This document shows positions 1 through 7,631 of a stretch of 35,874 bases of DNA, one piece after another. The position numbers and the translations under genes are program-made. Under the pieces are notes generated by a model. That model was not told the DNA's origin. It ran no database searches and worked only from the letters and a program-made list of their open reading frames with translations. The DNA comes from Burkholderiaceae bacterium. Its GTDB lineage: Bacteria; Pseudomonadota; Gammaproteobacteria; Burkholderiales; Burkholderiaceae_C. Every line of letters begins with the position of its first letter. Position 1 is the first letter of the stretch. The DNA lies in assembly GCA_023262645.1 (NCBI GenBank), contig JALRAA010000001.1:1-35874 (forward strand), written 5' to 3'.

Positions 1-7
1 CACAAAC

Positions 8-1141
8 ATGGCCACTAAACGCGACTTTTACGAAATTTTGGGTGTTCCCAAAAACGCCAGCGATGACGAAATCAAGAAGTCGTACCGCAAGCTGGCAATG
101 AAATACCACCCCGACCGTAACCAGGGTGACGCCTCGGCCGAGGTCAAATTCAAAGAAGCTAAAGAAGCCTACGAAATGCTGTCTGACGCCGAAAAGCGTG
201 CAGCCTATGACCAATTCGGCCATGCCGGTGTAGACCCCAATATGCGCGGCCCGGGCGCTGGCGCAGGTGGCTTTGGTGGTTTTGGTGAAACCTTTGGCGA
301 TATTTTTGGTGACATCTTTGGACAAGCCCGCCGACAACAAGGAGGGGGCCGCCAAGTATTCCGGGGCAATGACCTCAGCTATGCCATGGAGGTCACGCTC
401 GAAGAAGCCGCCGCAGGCAAAGAAAGCGAAATCCGCATTCCCAGTTACGACGAATGCGACACCTGCCACGGCACAGGCGCCAAAGCCGGCACTTCACCCA
501 AAACCTGTGGCACTTGCCAAGGTCAAGGCGTGGTGCAAATGCGCCAAGGTTTTTTCAGCGTGCAACAAACCTGTCCACACTGTCGCGGCAGCGGCAAGAT
601 CATCACCGACCCGTGTTCACCCTGCCACGGACAAGGCAAGATCAAGCGACAAAAAACCCTGGAAATCAAAATTCCTGCAGGCATTGACGACGGCATGCGA
701 ATCCGCAGCACCGGCAACGGCGAACCGGGTACCAACGGCGGTCCACCGGGCGATTTGTACATCGAGATACGCATCAAAAAACACGAGGTGTTCCAACGCG
801 ATGGAGACGATTTGCATTGCGCGGTACCCATCAGTTTCACCACCGCTGCGCTGGGTGGCGAAATCTCTGTCCCAACGCTCAGTGGTGAAGCCGCTATCGA
901 TTTGCCCGAAGGCACACAAACGGGCAAGCAATTCAGATTGCGCGGCAAAGGCATCAAAGGGGTTCGCTCCAGTTTTCCTGGCGACCTGTACTGCCACATC
1001 ACGGTGGAGACACCTGTAAAACTGACAGAGCACCAACGCAAATTGCTCAAAGAGTTGGACGATTCGCTGAAAAAAGGAGGCGACAAACACTCTCCTTCTG
1101 AAGCGGGTTGGGCTGACAAGCTGAAAAATTTGTTCAGCTGA
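8..1141 (+). CDS. dnaJ: Chaperone protein DnaJ
   Basis: Hsp40 co-chaperone that delivers unfolded clients to DnaK and stimulates its ATPase in the cytosol. The 377-aa product has the full type I layout. The J domain spans about residues 5-70 with HPD at 34-36. A Gly/Phe-rich linker follows at about 75-120. Four CxxCxGxG-type zinc-binding repeats lie at about 148-215 (starting [24 protein letters not shown] and CSPCHGQG), and the two C-terminal beta domains follow. Length matches the family. The start is the first ATG in the window, 7 bases in, so the ribosome binding site and the usual dnaK neighbour lie outside. No terminator is obvious before the next gene, 24 bases downstream. Confidence 0.98.
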   Translation: MATKRDFYEILGVPKNASDDEIKKSYRKLAMKYHPDRNQGDASAEVKFKEAKEAYEMLSDAEKRAAYDQFGHAGVDPNMRGPGAGAGGFGGFGETFGDIFGDIFGQARRQQGGGRQVFRGNDLSYAMEVTLEEAAAGKESEIRIPSYDECDTCHGTGAKAGTSPKTCGTCQGQGVVQMRQGFFSVQQTCPHCRGSGKIITDPCSPCHGQGKIKRQKTLEIKIPAGIDDGMRIRSTGNGEPGTNGGPPGDLYIEIRIKKHEVFQRDGDDLHCAVPISFTTAALGGEISVPTLSGEAAIDLPEGTQTGKQFRLRGKGIKGVRSSFPGDLYCHITVETPVKLTEHQRKLLKELDDSLKKGGDKHSPSEAGWADKLKNLFS

Positions 1142-1165
1142 TATCCGGCTCACACCACGACTGCG

Positions 1166-1591
1166 ATGCAAAGCTTTCTGCCACGGCTTGCCAGTCAAGG
1201 GATTCGTTGTGCATTCGTCGTTGGGTGCATAGCGGTATCCACAGCGCAGGCCAGTCCTTTTTTGCGCTGCGAAGTGACTTATGCGGGCGCCACGCAAGTG
1301 GTGCATGCCACCCCTGTGGCTGATCCTTATGAGGTAGCGCCGGTAGACATAGCCGAGCGTTTTTTGTTCAAAGTGGTGATGACTGCCACACGTGGCCGCT
1401 TAGACCACGTGTTGATTTATACCTACTTGCAACAAGACCCGCGCCCTGTTCTGCTGCAACAAGCCAAATATTTTGCGCCCTTCAAACCCAGTCGCCAACC
1501 GGTGCTGCTGACCGGTGAGCAACATATTTATGGCGGGCCAATTGAGCGTGAACTGATTTACCGTTGCTGGTTGGGCGGCATAACACCATGA
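1166..1591 (+). CDS. Hypothetical secreted protein
   Basis: 141 aa, family not recognised. The N-terminus has a basic stretch followed by a hydrophobic segment (about residues 14-29) and an A-Q-A-S site, so Sec export to the periplasm is likely. The mature part contains two cysteines (in LRCEVTYAG near the start and YRCWLGG near the end) that could form a disulphide. No catalytic motif is visible. Its stop codon overlaps the start of the CapA-like gene (ATGA), so the two are probably co-translated and may act together. The ATG has no strong Shine-Dalgarno sequence, so the exact start is uncertain. Confidence 0.75.
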   Translation: MQSFLPRLASQGIRCAFVVGCIAVSTAQASPFLRCEVTYAGATQVVHATPVADPYEVAPVDIAERFLFKVVMTATRGRLDHVLIYTYLQQDPRPVLLQQAKYFAPFKPSRQPVLLTGEQHIYGGPIERELIYRCWLGGITP

Positions 1592-2574
1592 TGAGCCGCA
1601 GTGCATGTTCTTGGATAGCGGGTCTGATGGTGTACGTGGGTTTGGTACTCAACACACATGCTTCACCAACCGTCAGTCTGGTGTTTGCCGGCGACACCGT
1701 ACTGGACGACACAGCGGGCGAGTTGATCGCACAAGGCGGTGACCCGTTTGCTCCGTTTGCAACTTATTTGAAAACCGCTGACATCCGAATCGCCAACCTT
1801 GAATGTGTGGTGTCTACCCTCGGGCAAGCCGGAGACAAGGTCTACACCTTCAAAGCGCATCCGCGCGTGCTGCCGGTGGTGAAAAAGCATTTCGATGCGG
1901 TGGCATTGGCCAACAACCACAGCGGCGACTTTGGGCCAGCCGCATTTGCAGACATGTTGCAACTGATTGCTCAGGCCGGTCTTCAACATGTTGGCGGCGG
2001 AATGAATTTGAAGCAAGCGCACACGCCATTGGTGTTCCAACGCCAGGGCTTGCGCATTGCGGTGTTGAGTTACAACGAATTTCACCCGCGCAGTTTTGAA
2101 GCGGGTCACGACACGCCCGGCGTGGCATGGAGTGAAGACCAACAAGTGGTGGCTGATATCCGAGCCGCGAGACAACAATACCAAGCGGATTTGGTCATAC
2201 CCATCATGCATTGGGGCTGGGAAAACGAAAGACAAGCCAATCCCAGGCAACGTTTCTTGGCGCAACGCATGGTTGATGCAGGCGCAGATGCCGTCATTGG
2301 TGGTCACCCGCATGTCACCCAAGACATTGCGATTTACAAAGGCAAGCCCATTGTTTTCAGTGTGGGCAATTTCGTCATGAAAGAAACCGACAACGCATAT
2401 CAGCGTCAGGGTTGGTTGTTGAAACTGTATCTGGACAAACGGGGTGTGACCGGTTTTGAAACGCTGCCGGTCAATATCGACTTGGATGGCTTGCCGACAG
2501 TGGCTACTGAAACAACCAGTCCTTGTTGGACGCGCGGCGAAAAAATTACACGCGTGTGTGACCCCCGCAAATAA
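1588..2574 (+). CDS. CapA family protein (poly-gamma-glutamate capsule type metallophosphatase)
   Basis: About 328 aa with a signal peptide ending near A-S-P. It resembles the PGA_cap/CapA domain, a calcineurin-like metallophosphatase fold. Visible motifs are FAGDTVLDD near the mature N-terminus, RIANLECVVS, ALANNHSGDFG, PIMHWGWENE and IGGHPHVTQD, which supply the expected metal-binding Asp, Asn and His residues. The family is associated with poly-gamma-glutamate capsule assembly or anchoring, but many members occur without other capsule genes, as here (no capB or capC nearby). The chosen start is the ATG overlapping the upstream TGA; an ATG follows immediately at 1591 and a TTG upstream at 1564 is less likely. 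Substrate unknown. Confidence 0.85.
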   Translation: MMSRSACSWIAGLMVYVGLVLNTHASPTVSLVFAGDTVLDDTAGELIAQGGDPFAPFATYLKTADIRIANLECVVSTLGQAGDKVYTFKAHPRVLPVVKKHFDAVALANNHSGDFGPAAFADMLQLIAQAGLQHVGGGMNLKQAHTPLVFQRQGLRIAVLSYNEFHPRSFEAGHDTPGVAWSEDQQVVADIRAARQQYQADLVIPIMHWGWENERQANPRQRFLAQRMVDAGADAVIGGHPHVTQDIAIYKGKPIVFSVGNFVMKETDNAYQRQGWLLKLYLDKRGVTGFETLPVNIDLDGLPTVATETTSPCWTRGEKITRVCDPRK

Positions 2575-2601
2575 CGCCTATTGCGCTCAACCAGTTTCCA
2601 T

Positions 2602-3069
2602 TTACAAAAACCGATCTAGCAACTTGCGGCTGTGTCTATCAAGAGCCGGTAAATCGCGGATCAAAAACTGCACGCCGTGCTCATCGGCAACGATCAGCGT
2701 TTTGGCGCTGATGCGGCGTATGTCTTCTTCGCCACGCAGCACAAATTGCGTCATTCCCCGGTGCGTTTGTACCGTCCAAGTCGAGGGGGTTGAAAAACTG
2801 CTGACACTTTCAACCCGCTGAATTTCAGGCATGAATTCACGCGCTTGCAAGGCCGCAAGAACCGCTTGCTTTTGGGGCGCAGGCAAAGTCAACGGCTGTG
2901 GAATCCACAAGAGTTCATGGCCGTCTGCATCCAAAACAGACACCGCTTCGTCAGGTGCACCAATCGGGAATGCGCGCACCACCACCACGGGCTGGTGCAA
3001 CACTTCGTCCAAACGCAGTTGCCAATGACCTTGTGAATTCAAGCTCAGTTCGAAAGCAGCATGGCTCAT
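2602..3069 (-). CDS. DUF1854 family protein, cyanophycin-locus associated
   Basis: 155 aa, cytosolic (no signal or membrane segment). The sequence fits the DUF1854 family, which commonly sits beside the ABC transporter of cyanophycin synthetase loci in proteobacteria; its biochemical role is not established. The central stretch around DADGHELLWIPQP and the C-terminal ADEHGVQFLIRDLPALD look like the conserved core. The start overlaps the stop of the ABC transporter by ATGA (3066-3069), implying translational coupling and a shared function. It ends 27 bases from the convergent CapA-like gene, with no clear hairpin between. Confidence 0.85.
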   Translation of the reverse strand: MSHAAFELSLNSQGHWQLRLDEVLHQPVVVVRAFPIGAPDEAVSVLDADGHELLWIPQPLTLPAPQKQAVLAALQAREFMPEIQRVESVSSFSTPSTWTVQTHRGMTQFVLRGEEDIRRISAKTLIVADEHGVQFLIRDLPALDRHSRKLLDRFL

Positions 3070-5342
3070 ACCTTGTGCTCCTTGAGCGAGCCAAGCGTCA
3101 AGCCCATTTCTTCGGCCTGTTTTTGGCGCGCCTGCGCTTCATACAAACGCCAGTAGGCCCCTTGAGTGGCCAGCAGTTCGTCGTGTTGCCCTTGTTCCAC
3201 CAACTGGCCGTGTTCCATCACCACCAAACGGTCGGCTCGGCGCAAGGTAGACAAACGGTGGGCAATCGCGATGGTGGTTCGTCCACGCACCAAGTTGTCC
3301 AACGCCTTTTGGATTTCTTGCTCGGTCTCGGTATCGACCGATGAGGTGGCTTCGTCCATGATCAATATGCGCGGGTCGATCAACAAAGCGCGTGCAATGG
3401 AAATGCGCTGGCGTTCACCCCCAGACAAACCTTGTCCCCGCTCGCCCACCAACGAGTCGTAGCCTTGCGGCAGCCGCAAAATAAATTCATGGGCATGCGC
3501 GGCTCTGGCGGCGGCCACAATTTCTTCGCGCGTCGCTTCCGGTTTGCCATAAGCGATGTTGTCGGCGATGGTGCCAAAAAATAAAAAAGGCTCTTGCAAC
3601 ACCAACCCGATGTGACGCCTGTAATCGGCAATCCGTATGTCTCTGATGTCGGTGCCATCTATCAGAATCGCGCCTTCGCTCAAGTCGTAAAAGCGGCATA
3701 TCAAATTGACCAACGTACTTTTGCCGGAGCCGCTTTGCCCCACCAACCCGATCATCTCGCCCGGGGCAATGTCCAGCGTCAAATCTTTGATGACAGCGCG
3801 GTTGCCATAGCGAAAACCCGCGTGGCTGATTTGTATGCGTCCGACAACTTCAGGCAATGCCACAGGGTTAAGTGGTTCAGGAACGCTGGAGACATGGTCC
3901 AAAATTTCAAAAATACGTTTGGTGCCTGCCGCCGCTTTTTGCGTGTGCGACACGATACGGCTCATGGCGTCTAAGCGTGCATAAAAGCGCGTGCTGTAAG
4001 CCAGAAAGGCGGTCAACACACCCACGGTCACCTGATGGTGTGCCACTTGCCAAATGCCAAACGCCCACACCACCAGTAAACCGATTTCGGTGACCAAAGT
4101 CACGGTGGGAGAAAACAAAGACCATAAAAAGTTGATGCGGTCGTTGACCGCCAGATTGTGCTTGTTGGCTTCTTGAAATCGACGCGCTTCTCGTTGCTCT
4201 TGGGCAAAGGCTTTGACAACACGAATACCGGGGATGGTGTCTGCCAGCACATTGGTCAATTCAGACCAGACCCGGTCAATTTTTTCAAAACCGGTGCGCA
4301 AACGGTCGCGCACAATGTGAATCAACCAGGCAATGAATGGCAAGGGCAGCAAAGTGGCGCAAGCCAACCAAGGGTCGATGCTGAACAAAATGACTGCAGT
4401 CATCAAGATCATCAGCACATCGGTGGCAAAGTCGAGCAAATGCAACGACAAAAACACACACAGCCGGTCGGTTTCGCTGCCAATGCGGGTCATCAAATCG
4501 CCCGTGCGGCGGCCGCCGAAATATTCCAGTGACAGTTTCAACAAATGCTCATAGGCGGTGGAACGTAAGTCGGCACCGATGCGCTCAGAGGCCAAGGCCA
4601 GTACATAGGTTTTGAACCAACCCAACCCCCATGCGAGCAATGCTGCACCCAGCAATCCACCCAAATACATGGCGACCAAGGAAATATCTATTTGTTGCCC
4701 GTTTTGAAAAGGAATCAACACATCGTCCATCAACGGCATGGTCAGGTAAGGCGGGACCAGCGTGGCGGCGGTGGATGCCAATGTCAGGCAAAAGCCCAAG
4801 AACAGCTGTCCTTGGTAAGGTTTGGCAAACCGCCACAAGCGAAACAAACTCCAAGTGGATACAGGCACCTCTTCTTGCGCCAGTTCACAACTACGGCATG
4901 TGTCGTCGACACTGGCCAGCGGCGCATGACATGTCTGACACCAAGCCTGCGCAGCTTCAACCTGCCCGGCCATGCGCTGGTTAAAACGTGTGAGCAATGC
5001 ATGGGCTTGTGAATGCTGGCCCAAGGTAAAGCGCCAATCGGCCAATTGCTGCTGTTCGTTGAGCAAACGCAAATGGCCCACGCCTGCGAAGTCCGACAGT
5101 TCCATGCGGCTTCCCGGCAGCAGCGGCAGGCTGTGCCAGACGGATTGCGCCCCCGGTGCACACCCAATGAGGCGTTGGGCGGTCAGAACCAACAAGCCTT
5201 TAGCGAAATACAATCGCTCGTCGAGGTCAACCTCCAGCCAAGCTAGAACGTTTTCTTCTGATGTCAATTGAAGCTGCAGATCCCGACGCCACGAGGCTGG
5301 CAAATCCAGCAGCACTGGCGCAACTTGAGAGGGAATATTCAT
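3066..5342 (-). CDS. Cyanophycin-locus ABC exporter, fused permease and ATPase with N-terminal extension
   Basis: 758 aa. Residues about 170-470 form a type I exporter membrane domain with six predicted helices. The nucleotide-binding domain has Walker A GQSGSGKST (about 536-544), signature LSGGERQR (about 638), Walker B ILIMDEATSSVD and the H-loop AHRLST. All catalytic elements are present, so it should work as a homodimer in the inner membrane. Unusually, about 165 residues precede the membrane domain. The first 120 look like a beta-rich PH/GRAM-like module (inference), and then C135-x2-C138-x10-C149-x2-C152 makes a zinc ribbon. It is coupled to the DUF1854 gene and divergent from cphA', 84 bases apart. 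The transported substrate is unknown; the context suggests something linked to cyanophycin or Asp-Arg metabolism. Confidence 0.92.
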   Translation of the reverse strand: MNIPSQVAPVLLDLPASWRRDLQLQLTSEENVLAWLEVDLDERLYFAKGLLVLTAQRLIGCAPGAQSVWHSLPLLPGSRMELSDFAGVGHLRLLNEQQQLADWRFTLGQHSQAHALLTRFNQRMAGQVEAAQAWCQTCHAPLASVDDTCRSCELAQEEVPVSTWSLFRLWRFAKPYQGQLFLGFCLTLASTAATLVPPYLTMPLMDDVLIPFQNGQQIDISLVAMYLGGLLGAALLAWGLGWFKTYVLALASERIGADLRSTAYEHLLKLSLEYFGGRRTGDLMTRIGSETDRLCVFLSLHLLDFATDVLMILMTAVILFSIDPWLACATLLPLPFIAWLIHIVRDRLRTGFEKIDRVWSELTNVLADTIPGIRVVKAFAQEQREARRFQEANKHNLAVNDRINFLWSLFSPTVTLVTEIGLLVVWAFGIWQVAHHQVTVGVLTAFLAYSTRFYARLDAMSRIVSHTQKAAAGTKRIFEILDHVSSVPEPLNPVALPEVVGRIQISHAGFRYGNRAVIKDLTLDIAPGEMIGLVGQSGSGKSTLVNLICRFYDLSEGAILIDGTDIRDIRIADYRRHIGLVLQEPFLFFGTIADNIAYGKPEATREEIVAAARAAHAHEFILRLPQGYDSLVGERGQGLSGGERQRISIARALLIDPRILIMDEATSSVDTETEQEIQKALDNLVRGRTTIAIAHRLSTLRRADRLVVMEHGQLVEQGQHDELLATQGAYWRLYEAQARQKQAEEMGLTLGSLKEHKV

Positions 5343-5370
5343 TCTTTTTACGATGACCTACAGTGATTCC

Positions 5371-5376
5371 ATTCTA
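5371..5376 (-). promoter_or_regulatory. Possible -10 element for the ABC exporter/DUF1854 operon
   Basis: Read on the minus strand the sequence is TAGAAT, about 29 bases before the exporter start and inside the 84-base divergent gap shared with cphA'. No good -35 hexamer lies at 16-18 bases, so this rests on the -10 match and position only. Confidence 0.35.
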
Positions 5377-5426
5377 ACCCTGCGTCATTTCCAACCTCTT
5401 GCACGACATACACAAGTCTTACCCTC

Positions 5427-7631
5427 ATGACATTTCCTGACATCGCCATCTTGCGCATGCGTTATTTGCGCGGTCCCAACGTGTGGACTTACCGCCCCGT
5501 CATCGAAGCCTGGGTCGATTTAGGCGCATTGGAAGACCACCCTTCCCACACCCTTCCCGGATTTGTCGAACGGCTGAACGCCTGGTTGCCCGGCATGGTG
5601 GAACACCGTTGTGGCGTTGGCGAACGCGGCGGCTTTTTACAGCGACTCAACGAAGGCACTTGGTGTGGCCACATCATGGAGCATGTGGCCATCGAATTGC
5701 AAACCTTGGCGGGCATGCAAGTGGGCTTTGGCAAAGCGCGCGAAACCAGTCAACGCGGTGTCTACAAAGTCGTGATTCGCACGCGCCAAGAAGAAGTGGG
5801 CAAAGAAAGCATGACCGCTGCCCGCGACTTGGTGATGGCCGCTATCAACAACACGGCTTTCGATCTCAAAGCTACTGTCAGCCGGCTCAAAACCATGGTC
5901 GACCGCTTGTGTTTAGGGCCTAGCACTGCGTGCATTGTGGATGCCGCCACCGACCATCGCATTCCTTCTATTCGGCTCACATCGGGCAATCTGGTGCAAT
6001 TGGGTTACGGGTCTTTGCAACGCCGCATATGGACCGCTGAAACCGATCGCACCAGCGCGATTGCCGAAAGCATCTCCAGCGACAAAGACCTGACCAAATC
6101 ATTGCTCACCCAATGCGGTGTGCCCATTCCTGTTGGAGAGGTGGTGAACTCGCCGCAAGAGGCGTGGGACGTGGCGCAAGACATCGGTTTGCCCGTTGTC
6201 GTCAAACCCACCGACGCCAACCATGGGCGCGGCGTAGCGCTCGACTTGCGGCACCGAGAAGACATCGAAGCGGCGTTCCTGGTCGCCCAACGCGAAGGAA
6301 CCGATGTCATGGTGGAGCGGTTCATTCCTGGCGACGAGCACCGCTTGCTGGTGGTGGGCAACAAAGTGGTCGCTGCTTCGCGCGGTGAAACCGCTCGCAT
6401 TGTGGGCGATGGTGTTCACACGGTGGAAGAGTTGATTGAATTACAAATCAACTCTGACCCGCGACGCGGCGAAGAAGAAGATTTCCCCTTAGACACGATT
6501 CGTTTGAAAGACCTGCCCACCGCGGTGCTGGAATTGCAACGCCAAGGATTGGATGCCCAAAGCATTCCCGCCAAAGATCGGGTGGTCGTGGTGCAACGCA
6601 CCGGCAACATGGGCATTGATGTCACTGACGAGGTACATCCGCAAGTGGCCGCTGTGGTGGTGCTCGCGGCGCGTGTGGTCGGCTTGGACATCGCGGGAAT
6701 CGATTTGGTGGCCGAGGACATCAGCAAACCCCTGCATGCGCAAGGGGGTGCGGTGGTCGAAGTCAATGCAGGCCCCGGCTTGCTGATGCATTTAAAACCC
6801 GCCATTGGCCAACCGCGTCAAGTCGGCAAAGACATCGTTGCGCATTTATTTGACACCCAACAACCCACGCGCATTCCTGTGGTGGGCATCATGGGCCGCA
6901 ACCACACCACCGAACTCGCCCATTTGGTCAATTGGTTGATCCATTTATCGGGCAGAAGAACGGGCTTGGCTTCCTCGCGAGGTTTGTTCATGGACCAGCG
7001 AATGGTTGATCCCAAAGATGCGCGGGTATTTGAAGCCAGCCAGCGTTTGCTGATCAACCGCGCATTGGACGCAGCCGTGTTTGAAAACACCCCTTTGCAA
7101 GTGTTGGAAGAAGGATTGCCCTACGACCGTTGCCATGTCGGTGTGCTCACCGACATGCCGGACCACACTGGCTTAGAAGACCATGACATCCGCACCCCCG
7201 AGCAAGTACGCAATGTGGTGAGAACACAAATCGATTTGGTCCTGCCAGAAGGTGTGGCGGTGCTCAATGCAGAAGATGCTGCTGTCGTAGACATGGCAGA
7301 TTTATGCGATGGCGAAGTGATTTACTACGCGCAAAATGCACAAAACACCCACCTGCAAACGCATTTGGCGCAGCAAGGTCGCGCTGTGTATTTGGATCAA
7401 GACCAAGTGGTGATGTCGCGCGGCACACACCAAAATATCTTGCTGAAACTGGATTTCCCAGCGATTGCAAAGCACCTGAAAGACGGCACCTTCCATTTGC
7501 ACACTTTATTGGCCTCGGTCGCCGTGGCTTGGGCTTTAGACCTTTCCCCCGATTTGATCCGTGCCGGTTTAAAAAATTATGGACAACCTGCCGCCATCGC
7601 CAATCTTGACCTTGCAAGGATAAACGCCTGA
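5427..7631 (+). CDS. cphA': Cyanophycin synthetase-like protein CphA' with degenerate Mur-ligase domain
   Basis: 734 aa, first of two tandem cyanophycin synthetase homologues. The N-terminal CphA domain (about 1-160, with LRGPNVW) and an ATP-grasp domain (about 200-480; VVVKPTDANHGRGVAL, DVMVERFIPGDEHRLLVV, EVNAGPGLLMHL) look intact; in CphA this domain adds Asp to the backbone. The Mur-ligase-like domain is degenerate. Where the next gene has GTNGKTT, this one has GRNHTT at 490-495, putting Thr494 in place of the P-loop Lys. The C-terminal Mur domain (PGRFN, YGHNPDA) is missing altogether. This resembles CphA' / CphA2-type enzymes; CphA2 is known to polymerise beta-Asp-Arg dipeptide with one ATP site. 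Function here is inferred. Its TGA overlaps the next ATG by one base. ATG 5427 has a weak RBS; ATG 5457 is the alternative. Confidence 0.9.
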   Translation: MTFPDIAILRMRYLRGPNVWTYRPVIEAWVDLGALEDHPSHTLPGFVERLNAWLPGMVEHRCGVGERGGFLQRLNEGTWCGHIMEHVAIELQTLAGMQVGFGKARETSQRGVYKVVIRTRQEEVGKESMTAARDLVMAAINNTAFDLKATVSRLKTMVDRLCLGPSTACIVDAATDHRIPSIRLTSGNLVQLGYGSLQRRIWTAETDRTSAIAESISSDKDLTKSLLTQCGVPIPVGEVVNSPQEAWDVAQDIGLPVVVKPTDANHGRGVALDLRHREDIEAAFLVAQREGTDVMVERFIPGDEHRLLVVGNKVVAASRGETARIVGDGVHTVEELIELQINSDPRRGEEEDFPLDTIRLKDLPTAVLELQRQGLDAQSIPAKDRVVVVQRTGNMGIDVTDEVHPQVAAVVVLAARVVGLDIAGIDLVAEDISKPLHAQGGAVVEVNAGPGLLMHLKPAIGQPRQVGKDIVAHLFDTQQPTRIPVVGIMGRNHTTELAHLVNWLIHLSGRRTGLASSRGLFMDQRMVDPKDARVFEASQRLLINRALDAAVFENTPLQVLEEGLPYDRCHVGVLTDMPDHTGLEDHDIRTPEQVRNVVRTQIDLVLPEGVAVLNAEDAAVVDMADLCDGEVIYYAQNAQNTHLQTHLAQQGRAVYLDQDQVVMSRGTHQNILLKLDFPAIAKHLKDGTFHLHTLLASVAVAWALDLSPDLIRAGLKNYGQPAAIANLDLARINA

